Positions 27,456 to 36,930 of a stretch of 64,000 nucleotides of DNA are shown here, in pieces. Under the pieces are notes generated by a model that had not been told where the DNA came from, ran no database searches, and saw only the letters and a program-made list of their open reading frames with translations. Each line of letters begins with the position of its first letter. The stretch's first letter is position 1. The translations under genes were made by a program, and so were the position numbers. The DNA is from an uncultured Clostridia bacterium (GTDB lineage Bacteria; Bacillota; Clostridia; Oscillospirales; Acutalibacteraceae), in the NCBI GenBank assembly GCA_944384835.1, contig CALWUU010000013.1, forward strand, positions 61,503 through 125,502. Direction: 5' to 3'.

Positions 27456-27504
27456 AAAAATCCCCTTAAAGTTAGAGGTTCCTCAAGCTTTAAAGGGGAT
27501 TTTT
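27456..27504 (+). terminator. Terminator of the rnf operon
   Basis: AAAAATCCCCTTAAAG pairs with CTTTAAAGGGGATTTTT with one bulged A. A small GAGG/CCTC stem sits in the loop. Confidence 0.85.
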
Positions 27505-27659
27505 CTTTCTTTATTTTTGGCTTTACTATCCCCTATGATGATATAAATTCTTCTTAAAATTATAGTCAAAGTATACAAATTTAATCCACTTTACAGAAAA
27601 CCGCCCCAAACCTATTGACATTCCACACTTTTTTGCTTAAGATTAAAGTTGCTATATAG

Positions 27660-27676
27660 TTAGTTTAGCTAACTAA
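27660..27676 (+). promoter_or_regulatory. Probable MarR operator
   Basis: TTAGTTTAGCTAACTAA, a near-perfect palindrome (one extra T), sits 18 nt before the marR start and just downstream of a possible TTGACA at 27614-27619. The size and AT-rich half-sites suit a MarR dimer, so autorepression is likely. Confidence 0.65.
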
Positions 27677-27694
27677 TTATTGGGAGATGTAAAT

Positions 27695-28138
27695 ATGGAT
27701 CATGATACAAATATGGCTGCAATGAACGTTGCTCTATTTTGTAGATTAAACTTAAATAAAAAATGCTCCATTCCAATTCGGCACAGCGAAATGGGCGTAT
27801 TAATATATGCAACTCTTGCCAAAGAACCTATCACTCCTGTTACCATAAGCAATCAATTCGGCATTTCCAAACCTTCCGCAACCGCAATCTTAAAAATTTT
27901 AAAAGAGCATGAATACATAGAACATTGTCCTTCTCAAGTGGACGGAAGAAGCTATACAATTACAGTAACAGATAAAGGGACGCATTTGGTAGAAACGGCA
28001 TGTAACGAATATACAAAATCAATTGCATTATTACGTTCCAAAATGGGTACAAAAGATTTTGAACAGCTGCTGCGTCTGATATGTAAAGCAAATACAATTT
28101 TAAGAGAAAATATGGGGCTAAATGAAATACACACTTAA
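27695..28138 (+). CDS. MarR-family transcriptional regulator
   Basis: 147 aa. The winged helix is at about 45-105: VTISNQFGISKPSATAILKIL is the helix-turn-helix and QVDGRSYTITVTDKG the wing. Terminal helices should form the dimer. The frame opens at a TTG (27680), but GGGAG lies 9 nt before the ATG at 27695. A palindrome overlaps its promoter region. The next gene, a CoA-dehydratase activase, follows by 63 nt on the same strand, so it may be part of the regulon. The ligand cannot be guessed. Confidence 0.88.
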   Translation: MDHDTNMAAMNVALFCRLNLNKKCSIPIRHSEMGVLIYATLAKEPITPVTISNQFGISKPSATAILKILKEHEYIEHCPSQVDGRSYTITVTDKGTHLVETACNEYTKSIALLRSKMGTKDFEQLLRLICKANTILRENMGLNEIHT

Positions 28139-28201
28139 TATGATACATTAGTATCTATCCAGAAAATGAATTTTGTAAGTAAAGAAACATGGTGAAGAAA
28201 A

Positions 28202-31099
28202 ATGATGAAGATTGGCTTGGACGTTGGCTCTACCACAATTAAATGTGTTGTTTTAGATGAAAACGAACAAATTTGTTTTAAATCCTATGAAAGACACTAT
28301 TCCCAAATTACTGAGAAACTAGCGGCTTTATTGACTAAAATTAAAAATGAAGTTGTCAAAGACCAACCTGTTCAGCTGGCCATTTCCGGGTCGGCCGGAA
28401 TGGGTATTGCACAGGAATGTAACTTTCAATTTGTACAGGAAGTATATGCTACCAGAACTGCTACCAAAAAATTAATACCGGATGCCGATGTTATTATTGA
28501 ATTGGGTGGTGAAGATGCCAAAATCTTGTTTGTAAGCGGCAGCATGGAAGTTCGTATGAATGGTTCCTGTGCAGGCGGTACAGGCGCCTTTATCGACCAA
28601 ATGTCCACGTTGCTTCACTTAACCCCTGAGGAATTAAATAACATTGCAAAGAAACATGAAAAAATTTATACCATCGCATCCAGATGCGGTGTATTTGCTA
28701 AGTCTGATATCCAGCCATTGTTGAACCAAGGCGCCCGCAAAAGTGACATTGCAGCAAGTATTTTTGCTGCGGTTGCCAATCAGACCATTGCAGGTCTGGC
28801 TCAAGGAAGGGAAATTAAAGGCAACGTTGTATATTTGGGAGGACCTCTCACCTTTTTATCCGAATTGCGCAAAAGTTTTGATACAGCTTTAAACGTAACC
28901 GGTATTTTCCCGGAAAATTCTTTATATTTTGTTGCATTAGGAACAGCATATGGCTGTAATGAAGAAATTGATTTGGATAAAGCAATAGACAGTGTAAAAA
29001 ATTATACACAATCCGGTGAATTTTTATCGATTCCCCCTCTTTTCCAATCTCAAGAAGAATATGAAGAATTTGAACAGCGCCACAATAAAGATGTGGCAAA
29101 GCGCGGAGATATTTCAACCTATCAAGGTGAAGCTTATCTGGGTATTGATGCCGGCTCTACTACTATTAAAGCAGTGGTAATCGGTTCTGATAATGAAATT
29201 TTAGATGAACTATATCAAAGCAATTCAGGCGACCCAATTCCTATCATAAAGGAACATTTGATTCATTTATATGAAGAATATCCAAACATTCAAATCAAAT
29301 GCAGTGCTGTTACCGGCTATGGTGAGGAGTTGCTGAAAAATGCCTTTGGTCTTGATTATGGTATTGTTGAAACCATTGCGCATTACACTGCCGCAAAAAC
29401 ATTTTTACCTGACGTAGATTTTATCATTGACATTGGCGGTCAGGATATGAAATGCTTCAAAATACGTAATCATACCATTGATAATATTTTCTTAAATGAA
29501 GCATGTTCTTCCGGCTGCGGTTCTTTTCTGCAAACCTTTGCCAATACGCTTGGCTATGAAATCCAAGACTTTGCTAAATTAGGTTTATTTGCAAAACGTC
29601 CCGTAGATTTAGGTTCCCGTTGTACTGTATTTATGAATTCTTCTGTAAAACAAGCGCAAAAGGATGGTGCCACCACAGAAGATATTTCTGCAGGACTTTC
29701 TGTCAGTGTCGTTAAAAATGCAATTTATAAAGTAATCCGTGCTGCGTCTCCGGAAGAGTTGGGAAAACACATTGTAGTACAAGGCGGTACTTTCCTTAAT
29801 GATGCTGTCTTGCGTGTGTTTGAACAAGAAATGGGCGTAAATGTTATTCGTCCTGACATTGCAGGTCTTATGGGCGCTTATGGAGCCGCAGTATATGCAA
29901 AAGAGCACAATCAACCAAAAGGGAAAATGTTGAGCTTACAGCAATTAAAAGACTTTTCCCATCAAGTAAAATTGGTCACTTGCGGATTATGTAATAATCA
30001 TTGCAAACTAACAGTGAATATGTTTGACGGAAATCGTAAATTCATAGGCGGTAACCGATGTGATAAGCCAATCAAACAAAAAGAAGTCATTGATGCTCCT
30101 AATATGTATGCGTTTAAAATGAAGGCACTGCTTAGCTATCAACCGGTTCCAGGTCCCAGAGGAAAAATTGGTCTTCCTATGGGAATGAATATTTATGAAA
30201 TGCTTCCTTTCTGGCATGCATTTTTTACATCTCTGGGATTTGAAGTGGTAACTTCTCCTCTCTCTAACCGCGAGATGTATATTAAAGGTCAACATACCAT
30301 TCCTTCTGACACGGTGTGTTTCCCTGCTAAATTAATGCATGGTCATGTCTGTACTTTAATTGATGAGGGAGTAAAAACTATTTTTTATCCTTGCCTTACC
30401 TACAATTTCGATGAAGGTTTAAGCGATAATCATTATAACTGTCCCGTTGTTGCATATTATCCGGAAGTTATTTCTGCCAATGTATCTGAATTGGAAGGTC
30501 TTAACTTTATTAACGATTATTTAGGGGTACACCGTAAAAAAGATTTTCCTGAAAAAATGCATGGCGTTCTTGCGAAATACTTTGATGGTATCAGTCTAAA
30601 AGAAGTAAAAACAGCTGCGGAAAAGGGCTATGCGGAATATGAGCATTATTTGGATACCATTCGCAAAGAAGGCGATGCAATGATACAGCAAGCAGAAGCA
30701 AATCAAATGCCAATTATTGTTCTTTGCGGCAGACCGTATCATTTAGATCCTGAAATCAATCACGGTATTGATAAACTGATTACAAGCTTAGGCGCCTGTA
30801 TCGTAACAGAAGATGTCATCAGCAATAAAGTAGAAAAATTAAATACTACGGTTTTGAATCAATGGACGTATCACGCCAGATTGTATGCCGCGGCAGAATA
30901 TATCTCTGATAAGCCTCAGTTTAATTTGGTACAGTTGGTATCGTTTGGCTGTGGAATTGACGCGATTACAACAGATGAGGTTCGCAGCATTCTTGAGAAA
31001 AGCGGTAAAATCTATACCCAAATAAAAATTGATGAAATTACTAATCTCGGCGCTGTTAAAATTAGACTGCGCAGTCTATTTGCGGCTTTAGAACAATAA
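28202..31099 (+). CDS. 2-hydroxyacyl-CoA dehydratase activase-type protein, N-terminal part (double BadF/HgdC domain)
   Basis: 965 aa. Two actin-like ATPase domains of the BadF/BadG/BcrA/HgdC family are in tandem: residues about 1-290 (GLDVGSTTIK, GSCAGGTGAFI, SRCGVFAKSDI) and about 314-575 (GIDAGSTTIK, ACSSGCGSFL, SRCTVFMNSSV). The Cys in each corresponds to ligands of the [4Fe-4S] cluster bridging HgdC dimers. From about 590 a DUF2229-like region begins with CGLCNNHCKLTV. In many Clostridia this architecture continues in one chain of about 1400 aa; here the C-terminal part is the next gene. Such proteins inject electrons, driven by ATP, into dehydratases or other Fe-S partners. No hgdA/hgdB-type subunits are adjacent. 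Confidence 0.88.
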   Translation: MMKIGLDVGSTTIKCVVLDENEQICFKSYERHYSQITEKLAALLTKIKNEVVKDQPVQLAISGSAGMGIAQECNFQFVQEVYATRTATKKLIPDADVIIELGGEDAKILFVSGSMEVRMNGSCAGGTGAFIDQMSTLLHLTPEELNNIAKKHEKIYTIASRCGVFAKSDIQPLLNQGARKSDIAASIFAAVANQTIAGLAQGREIKGNVVYLGGPLTFLSELRKSFDTALNVTGIFPENSLYFVALGTAYGCNEEIDLDKAIDSVKNYTQSGEFLSIPPLFQSQEEYEEFEQRHNKDVAKRGDISTYQGEAYLGIDAGSTTIKAVVIGSDNEILDELYQSNSGDPIPIIKEHLIHLYEEYPNIQIKCSAVTGYGEELLKNAFGLDYGIVETIAHYTAAKTFLPDVDFIIDIGGQDMKCFKIRNHTIDNIFLNEACSSGCGSFLQTFANTLGYEIQDFAKLGLFAKRPVDLGSRCTVFMNSSVKQAQKDGATTEDISAGLSVSVVKNAIYKVIRAASPEELGKHIVVQGGTFLNDAVLRVFEQEMGVNVIRPDIAGLMGAYGAAVYAKEHNQPKGKMLSLQQLKDFSHQVKLVTCGLCNNHCKLTVNMFDGNRKFIGGNRCDKPIKQKEVIDAPNMYAFKMKALLSYQPVPGPRGKIGLPMGMNIYEMLPFWHAFFTSLGFEVVTSPLSNREMYIKGQHTIPSDTVCFPAKLMHGHVCTLIDEGVKTIFYPCLTYNFDEGLSDNHYNCPVVAYYPEVISANVSELEGLNFINDYLGVHRKKDFPEKMHGVLAKYFDGISLKEVKTAAEKGYAEYEHYLDTIRKEGDAMIQQAEANQMPIIVLCGRPYHLDPEINHGIDKLITSLGACIVTEDVISNKVEKLNTTVLNQWTYHARLYAAAEYISDKPQFNLVQLVSFGCGIDAITTDEVRSILEKSGKIYTQIKIDEITNLGAVKIRLRSLFAALEQ

Positions 31100-31200
31100 T
31101 AAGTCATTTTTTATATATTCGTATGTAATGTGTGCTGTATGAAAAGGGCTGACAGCATTTCATGATACCATGCCCTGAATAAAGGAGATGAGTCTTTCAC

Positions 31201-32484
31201 ATGGCTGAATTGGTTTATGATGAAACAGGTCGTTTATTGTTTACAAAAGAAATGAAAGAAGAATATACCATCTTATGCCCTACTATGATTGAAATTCATT
31301 TTCGTCTGGTACTGGAAGTGATGAAAAGCTTTGGCTATAAGGTAGAATTGCTCAGTACATCCAGCCCTAACATTGCGCAGGAAGGGTTAAAGTATGTACA
31401 TAATGATACATGTTATCCGGCATTGCTGGTAATTGGGCAGTTTATCGACGCTTTAAACAGCGGTAAATATGACGTCAATAAAGTAGCGCTTATTATTACG
31501 CAAACAGGCGGCGGATGTCGTGCTTCCAACTATATTCATCTGCTGCGTAAAGCTTTGATTCGCGCAGGATATCCTCAGGTTCCTGTTATTTCTATGAACT
31601 TAAACGGTATGGAAAAAAATCCGGGATTTTCTGCAAGTATCCCGTTTCTGCGCAAAATGATTTCCGTTCTATACTATGGCGATGTTTTAATGCAGCTAAA
31701 AAACAATATCGAGCCATATGAAGACAATAAGGGCGATGCCGAAAAAATGGTTGAAAAATGGATTGGACTGCTTTCCAAACAACTCAGAAAAGGTGAAGGT
31801 TTATCCAAATCTCAGTTTGGCAATAACGCAAAAAAAATTGTAAAAGATTTTGCCTCTATCCCCATTCACAGAGTCCCGAAAGTCAAAGTGGGAATTGTTG
31901 GAGAAATCTACGTAAAATATGCTCCTATTGCCAATAATGACCTTGAAAACTTTCTGAAGTCTCAAGGATGCGAAGTATATGTGCCGGGAATTGTAAATTT
32001 TGTTCTCTTTAAAATTGATAATCGTTTGGATGATATCAAGCTTTACGGCGGCAATACGGTGAAATATCAAATCAATAAAATTTTATTGGATTATTTGCTA
32101 TCCTTGCAAACCGTTATGATTAAAGCATTTAAAGAATGTCCTGAAGTACTGGCGCCTGCTGATTATTATCATGTAAAAAAATTAGCGAAAGGTGTCATTG
32201 GCTACGGAAATAAAATGGGTGAAGGATGGCTGCTTACAGCTGAAATTTTAGAGCTGGTAGAAGCAGGATATGAAAATATTGTTTGTGCTCAGCCGTTTGG
32301 TTGTCTGCCAAACCATATTTGCGGAAAAGGCATGATCCGCAAAATCAACGAGGTAGACAGCAGAGCCAATATTGTTCCAATTGATTACGATCCAAGCGCA
32401 ACACGAGTCAATCAAGAAAACCGCATTAAATTAATGCTGTCCATAGCCAAAGAAAAACTGGACGAACGAGCAAAAGCACAATAA
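31201..32484 (+). CDS. 2-hydroxyacyl-CoA dehydratase activase-type protein, C-terminal part
   Basis: 427 aa. It matches the C-terminal section of the large CoA-dehydratase activase family: NDTCYPALLVIGQFIDAL, TQTGGGCRASNYIHLLRKAL, and CAQPFGCLPNHICGKGM, which resemble the HgdB/DUF2229 cluster-binding region with Cys in NDTCY, GGGCR and FGC. It starts 101 nt after the previous stop with its own AAAGGAG box, so it is a separate gene, not a frameshift of a few bases. It probably binds to the 965-aa protein to rebuild the full complex. A strong terminator follows at once. Confidence 0.85.
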   Translation: MAELVYDETGRLLFTKEMKEEYTILCPTMIEIHFRLVLEVMKSFGYKVELLSTSSPNIAQEGLKYVHNDTCYPALLVIGQFIDALNSGKYDVNKVALIITQTGGGCRASNYIHLLRKALIRAGYPQVPVISMNLNGMEKNPGFSASIPFLRKMISVLYYGDVLMQLKNNIEPYEDNKGDAEKMVEKWIGLLSKQLRKGEGLSKSQFGNNAKKIVKDFASIPIHRVPKVKVGIVGEIYVKYAPIANNDLENFLKSQGCEVYVPGIVNFVLFKIDNRLDDIKLYGGNTVKYQINKILLDYLLSLQTVMIKAFKECPEVLAPADYYHVKKLAKGVIGYGNKMGEGWLLTAEILELVEAGYENIVCAQPFGCLPNHICGKGMIRKINEVDSRANIVPIDYDPSATRVNQENRIKLMLSIAKEKLDERAKAQ

Positions 32485-32514
32485 AAAAAGCTCTGCAATT
32501 GCAGAGCTTTTTTT
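32484..32514 (+). terminator. Terminator after the activase genes
   Basis: AAGCTCTGC/GCAGAGCTT 9-bp stem (longer with A/T runs), AATT loop, followed by seven T. Confidence 0.9.
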
Positions 32515-32585
32515 ATTGTATAACAGTATATTCTTTTATTCAGAATCATGATATAATAAGACAAAACTAATTTTTGAGGACTATT

Positions 32586-34313
32586 ATGAAAACACTATTT
32601 GTTGCAATAAACGCAAAATATATTCATACCAATTTGGCTGTCCGCTATATGCATGAACTGGCAAAAAAAAATGGTTATAAAACAACAGATATCGCTGAAT
32701 ATACCATAAATCAACGTCTTCCCCAATTGCTGCGTGAGCTGTATCTTACAAAAGCCAATCATATGATTTTTTCCTGCTATATTTGGAATATTGATATGAT
32801 ACTGGACTTATGTTGTCAGTTAAAACAAGTGATGCCCCACACCAAAATACTGTTAGCCGGTCCGGAAGTCAGCTATAACAGCGCAGAGATGATGGAACAA
32901 TATACGTTTATCGACGGAATCATACGCGGCGAAGGTGAAACAGCTCTTATACCATTATTGGAACATTTACAATTCGAAACACCGGCATCGGTTGTTCCCT
33001 CTTTTACTTATCGAAATGAACACCAAATATTAGAAACAGAGCAAGCATCTCCTATTTCACTGTCAGAGCTTCCTTTTCCGTATCCAGATTTAGAAAAGGA
33101 AAAAGGGCGTATTCTATATTTTGAATGTTCGCGCGGATGTCCCTTCCGGTGCGGATATTGCCTGTCATCCATTGAAAAAGGCGTTCGGTTTATGCCGCTG
33201 GAACAAGTGTACCACTGTTTGGATATATTTCTATCCAAACGAGTCTCTCAAGTAAAATTTGTGGACAGAACATTTAACTGTAATAAAAATTACGCGTTGT
33301 CTATTTGGAAATATTTAAAGGAACACGATAATGGAATAACCAATTTTCATTTTGAAATTGCAGGAGATTTACTGGACGAAAAAACAATTGCGTTCCTAAG
33401 TACCGTAAGAAAAGAGCAATTTCAATTTGAAGTAGGTGTGCAATCCACCAATGCGGAAACATTATCAGCGATTACCAGAAAAACAAATACAGAAAAGCTG
33501 CTCCAAATTTGTAAGGAAATTGACTCTTTCGGAAACATACATCTTCATTTAGATTTAATTGCCGGGCTTCCCTTTGAAGATATTCGCTCATTCAAAAATT
33601 CTTTTAATCAAGTGTTTCAAATTCACCCGCAGCAACTGCAGCTTGGATTTTTAAAGGTATTAAAAGGTTCTTCCATACATAGAGAAAGCGGAAAATATGG
33701 AATTTTATATACTTCAAAGGCACCTTTTGAAGTGCTTCAAACCAATTGGCTTTCTTTTGATGATGTTTTATTCTTAAAAGATATAGAAAGCATGGTGGAA
33801 CTCTATTACAATAGCGGACGTTTTCAAACCATTCTTTCCTGCATGATAAAAGAATTTAAAACGCCGTTCGATTTTTTTGCGCAATTGGGGTCTTTTTACA
33901 CTGCACACGGATATCACCTATCCAATCACTCAAAAGAACAATATTATGAAATTTTATGTGATTTCTGGCAATCAACCAATCGTATTTTTACCGAAACTAT
34001 GAAACAATTATGTATTTATGATATTTGTTTGCATGAAAAACCAAAGAAACTGCCTGCATTTACTGATAACGTGTATCAATATAAATATCGTGACTGGATC
34101 TCTAAGTTTTATGAATTGCAGGAACATATTCAGACATATCTTCCAAACTACACTTCAGAAAGTGCCAAACGCATTGCAAAAATTGTTCATATGCAGGTAT
34201 TTCCCTTTCATCCCGAAACGCAAGACTTAATACCCACTGCAGTTTTATTTGATTATCAAAAAAGAGATTTAACAGGAAAAGCATATCATTACTTTTTCCC
34301 TTTATCAGAATAA
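32586..34313 (+). CDS. B12-binding domain radical SAM protein (DUF4080 type)
   Basis: 575 aa. An N-terminal cobalamin-binding-like Rossmann domain (about 1-135: FVAINAKYIHTNLAVRYM, ILLAGPEVS) is followed by a radical SAM barrel with CPFRCGYC at Cys185, Cys189 and Cys192. A DUF4080 C-terminal region (about 370-575) completes it. Members of this group are common in Firmicutes and have no firmly established reaction; methylation or methylthiolation is only a guess from domain type. The start is the ATG at 32586 with GAGG 7 nt upstream; the frame begins four codons earlier at a TTG. It is a single-gene unit after a terminator. Confidence 0.88.
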   Translation: MKTLFVAINAKYIHTNLAVRYMHELAKKNGYKTTDIAEYTINQRLPQLLRELYLTKANHMIFSCYIWNIDMILDLCCQLKQVMPHTKILLAGPEVSYNSAEMMEQYTFIDGIIRGEGETALIPLLEHLQFETPASVVPSFTYRNEHQILETEQASPISLSELPFPYPDLEKEKGRILYFECSRGCPFRCGYCLSSIEKGVRFMPLEQVYHCLDIFLSKRVSQVKFVDRTFNCNKNYALSIWKYLKEHDNGITNFHFEIAGDLLDEKTIAFLSTVRKEQFQFEVGVQSTNAETLSAITRKTNTEKLLQICKEIDSFGNIHLHLDLIAGLPFEDIRSFKNSFNQVFQIHPQQLQLGFLKVLKGSSIHRESGKYGILYTSKAPFEVLQTNWLSFDDVLFLKDIESMVELYYNSGRFQTILSCMIKEFKTPFDFFAQLGSFYTAHGYHLSNHSKEQYYEILCDFWQSTNRIFTETMKQLCIYDICLHEKPKKLPAFTDNVYQYKYRDWISKFYELQEHIQTYLPNYTSESAKRIAKIVHMQVFPFHPETQDLIPTAVLFDYQKRDLTGKAYHYFFPLSE

Positions 34314-34346
34314 AAACGTTTTGCATTTGTACAACGTTTTTATTCT
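34307..34346. terminator. Likely bidirectional terminator between radical SAM and arsR genes
   Basis: AGAATAAAAACGTT pairs with AACGTTTTTATTCT across a 12-nt loop. It overlaps the radical SAM stop and lies 9 nt from the convergent arsR-type stop. The T-runs are inside the stem. Confidence 0.6.
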
Positions 34347-34354
34347 ATCATCCA

Positions 34355-34660
34355 TCATTTTAAAACAACGAGCAACTCAACCAATTTGATTACTTTCTGA
34401 TTGATAACCTCATAGTATATTTCGTTTCCTTCCCGTTTTCCTTCTACGATACCTGCACTTTTTAAAACAAACAAATGTCTTGAAACATTACTTTGTTTGA
34501 CGCCTAAACTAGTTTCAATCGCAATAACATTACATTTATTTGCAAGTAAAAGATTGACAATACTTAGACGTGTTGGATTTGCCAACGCTTTTAGCAATTC
34601 TGCATCTTCTGCGCATTCATCCATAGTTAATGTTTTCATATCCCTATTTTCTTCATACAT
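34355..34660 (-). CDS. ArsR-family transcriptional regulator
   Basis: 101 aa winged helix. The helix-turn-helix is SLGVKQSNVSRHLFVLKSAGIV, with the wing KREGNEIYYEVI. The metal-binding ELCVCDL motif of ArsR is replaced by NKCNVIAIETSL; a Cys at that position and another in DECAED near the N-terminus could still bind metal or sense redox. I use the ATG at 34660 because GGGAG is 10 nt upstream; the first ATG (34669) would be 1-2 nt from that box. It is monocistronic. The long 34661-35082 gap next to it is AT-rich and includes AGTATACT-type dyads near 34712 that might be its operator. Confidence 0.85.
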   Translation of the reverse strand: MYEENRDMKTLTMDECAEDAELLKALANPTRLSIVNLLLANKCNVIAIETSLGVKQSNVSRHLFVLKSAGIVEGKREGNEIYYEVINQKVIKLVELLVVLK

Positions 34661-34898
34661 CTTCTTCATTCTCCCAGCATTATATATTAATAATATACTA
34701 AATCTAAAATAGTATACTGATTAAAACTACATAAATTATGTTATCATTGTTGGCTCAAAAAAGCAAGATAATGTCATTAATAAAACATAATATATAGTAA
34801 ATAGCACCTATTATGCTACAACAATACCAGATATCCACACTATATACAAAATATATACATTTGTCAACAAATTGATAAATATTTTCATAGGATACGGA

Positions 34899-34932
34899 GC
34901 AGTTATTCCTTAAAACCGAAAGAAATAACTGC
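34899..34932. other. Isolated hairpin in the 34661-35082 intergenic gap
   Basis: GCAGTTATT pairs with AATAACTGC (9 bp, plus inner CTT/AAG after a mismatch). No T-run follows on either strand. The rest of the gap is AT-rich with no coding signal apart from the promoter at 35023-35050. Confidence 0.5.
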
Positions 34933-35022
34933 TAAAAATGGATATAAAAATATAATTAAACTAAACTTTAAGATATTTCGTTGTATAAATTTCCTAATTT
35001 TACTATTTGGATATTTTATTAT

Positions 35023-35050
35023 TTGAAACTATTATATTATGTTGTATAAT
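35023..35050 (+). promoter_or_regulatory. Predicted promoter of the DUF3048 lipoprotein gene
   Basis: TTGAAA (35023-35028), 16-nt spacer, TATAAT (35045-35050). Confidence 0.65.
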
Positions 35051-35082
35051 AAATTATATGTGTATTAAGAGGAGAGATTAAT

Positions 35083-36162
35083 TTGAAAAAGAAAAAAATG
35101 TTACGCAATACAATACTATGTTCTGCTGCCGCATTATTATTGGTAGCTTCTTTAACTGCTTGCGGTAATCAAGACGAGGCAAGCTCTGTTGTATCTGAAG
35201 AACCTGCTCCAAGCAGTGCAGCTGAAGTGAAATATGAAAATATTAATCCATTGACCGGAGAAAATAATCTTTCTGCATCTGCTAAGGGCCAACGTCCTAT
35301 TGCTTTTATGATTAATAACAATCCTAACGCTCGTCCCCATTGGGGACTGTGTTCTGCAGATGTTGTCATTGAAGGTCTTGTCGAAGGCGGCAGTACACGT
35401 ATGATGTGGCTGTTTGCAGATGTGAGCGATGTTCCAAAAATCGGTTCACTCCGCAGTATGCGCCATGACTTTGTAGAATTGGCAGATGGATTAGATGCCA
35501 TACTTGTTCACTGGGGAGGCAGCCCACAGGCATATACTTCTGTTTCTGCGAATGGTGTTGATGATATTGACGGTCTTAGCGACAGCGCAAACTTTTTCCG
35601 TGATCACACCAGAAATGTTCCAATAGAACATACCGGATACACTACCGGAGAAAATGTTTTATCTGCGATTGAGCAAAATGCTTTTGAAATAAAAGCTGAC
35701 AGCCAATATATTTCCCCATTTACATTTGGAAAACCAGACGAAAAACGTACGTTAAGTGACGGCAGCTGTACACAAGTAGATGTATTTTTTTCTAGTGCGG
35801 GATATAACCATACGTTTACCTACGATGAATCAGACGGATTGTACTACAATAGTATCGAGGGTGCTCCAATGACTGATGATAACGGTCAGCAAATGGCTGT
35901 AACAAATGTGATTGGTTTATATATGAACGTATCTACGATTGCAGGCGATGGTTCCGGACGTGTAGATATGGATTTAAGCAGCGGTGAAGGTTTCTATATC
36001 TCCAACGGTACCTATGAAACAATTACTTGGGAAAAAGGAAATACACCAAGTAATCCTCTAAAGCTTTATGATAAAAACGGAAATGAATTAGTTTTAAATG
36101 CAGGTAAAAGCTGGATTGGCCTTCTTCCTGAAGAGTATCGCGCAAATACAGTAATAGCATAA
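35083..36162 (+). CDS. DUF3048 domain-containing lipoprotein (YerB family)
   Basis: 359-aa secreted lipoprotein. The signal peptide ends in LTAC with Cys27, then a Ser/Glu-rich linker. Two DUF3048 parts follow: the N-terminal section has NPLTGENNL, RPIAFMINNNPNARPHWGL and LRSMRHDFVELADG, and the C-terminal section ends with the GKSWIGLLP motif. The family (Bacillus YerB) is wide in Firmicutes and its function is not firmly established; the surface location suggests a cell-wall role. The start is a TTG with AGGAGAG 8-9 nt upstream, and no better ATG yields an intact signal peptide. It is transcribed alone. Confidence 0.88.
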   Translation: MKKKKMLRNTILCSAAALLLVASLTACGNQDEASSVVSEEPAPSSAAEVKYENINPLTGENNLSASAKGQRPIAFMINNNPNARPHWGLCSADVVIEGLVEGGSTRMMWLFADVSDVPKIGSLRSMRHDFVELADGLDAILVHWGGSPQAYTSVSANGVDDIDGLSDSANFFRDHTRNVPIEHTGYTTGENVLSAIEQNAFEIKADSQYISPFTFGKPDEKRTLSDGSCTQVDVFFSSAGYNHTFTYDESDGLYYNSIEGAPMTDDNGQQMAVTNVIGLYMNVSTIAGDGSGRVDMDLSSGEGFYISNGTYETITWEKGNTPSNPLKLYDKNGNELVLNAGKSWIGLLPEEYRANTVIA

Positions 36163-36170
36163 AATAAGTA

Positions 36171-36198
36171 AACAGCGGATTTACACCGCTGTTTTTTT
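36171..36198 (+). terminator. Terminator of the DUF3048 gene
   Basis: AACAGCGG/CCGCTGTT 8-bp stem, 7-nt loop, then TTTTTTT. Confidence 0.88.
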
Positions 36199-36930
36199 AT
36201 GTTATGTCGATAGGCAGGCGGGATACTGTTTGAATTTGCTATGTATCTTTCAGGTAAATTCAAAAAAGTAAGTGAATAAGATTTAATCAATGAGCGGTCA
36301 TCTGTCTACATGAGAAAAAATCTATACAGGTATGTATATCTCTCTTAAAACAGATTTTCTGCAGTATGCCATCTATCAGCGCTTTTATACAATGGTATTT
36401 CATAATAAAGAGGAAACCATTTCTATTTCTAAGCATTTTGGAATAGTTCCTGCCTATTCTCTTGATCGATAACATGGTTCAGAAATTTTTTGGTTTAGCA
36501 GCAAAATAATTTCGCAATGTTTCATGTCTCTTGAAAAGTATAGATATATTTCACTTCTATGCCTTGTACTGTTTGATTCCATTAAAAAAATATCAGATTT
36601 AACAAATTCCTGTTTTAATATGATTCATATTTAAAACAAGCGATTTTTATATTCGGCGCTCCATATATCATTTTGAGCACAACGGATAAAATGACAGTTT
36701 CAAAAAATATATCACTCCCTTTCAACAGCACAGTAAATTTATACCAACTTAATATGCAAAATTAATCAAATAAATTGAAAAAAAATGTCCAATACGCAAC
36801 AATTTGTAAATAATAAAGTTGAGTGGTGTACATATTTATGAAAAAGTATTATAATAATGAAATATGAATTTCATCATCAGGAAACATATTACAATAGTAT
36901 AATAGAATGATAAATAATAAGAAATGAGAG
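36199..36930. other. 730-nt intergenic stretch without a recognisable gene
   Basis: AT-rich sequence between the DUF3048 terminator and the flippase gene. Open frames up to about 60 codons occur on both strands around 36287-36475, but they lack ribosome binding sites and resemble nothing I know. A TATAAT at 36898-36903 could be the flippase -10 box, though no good -35 sits in front of it. It may hold decayed coding sequence or a small RNA; I cannot support either. Confidence 0.5.
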
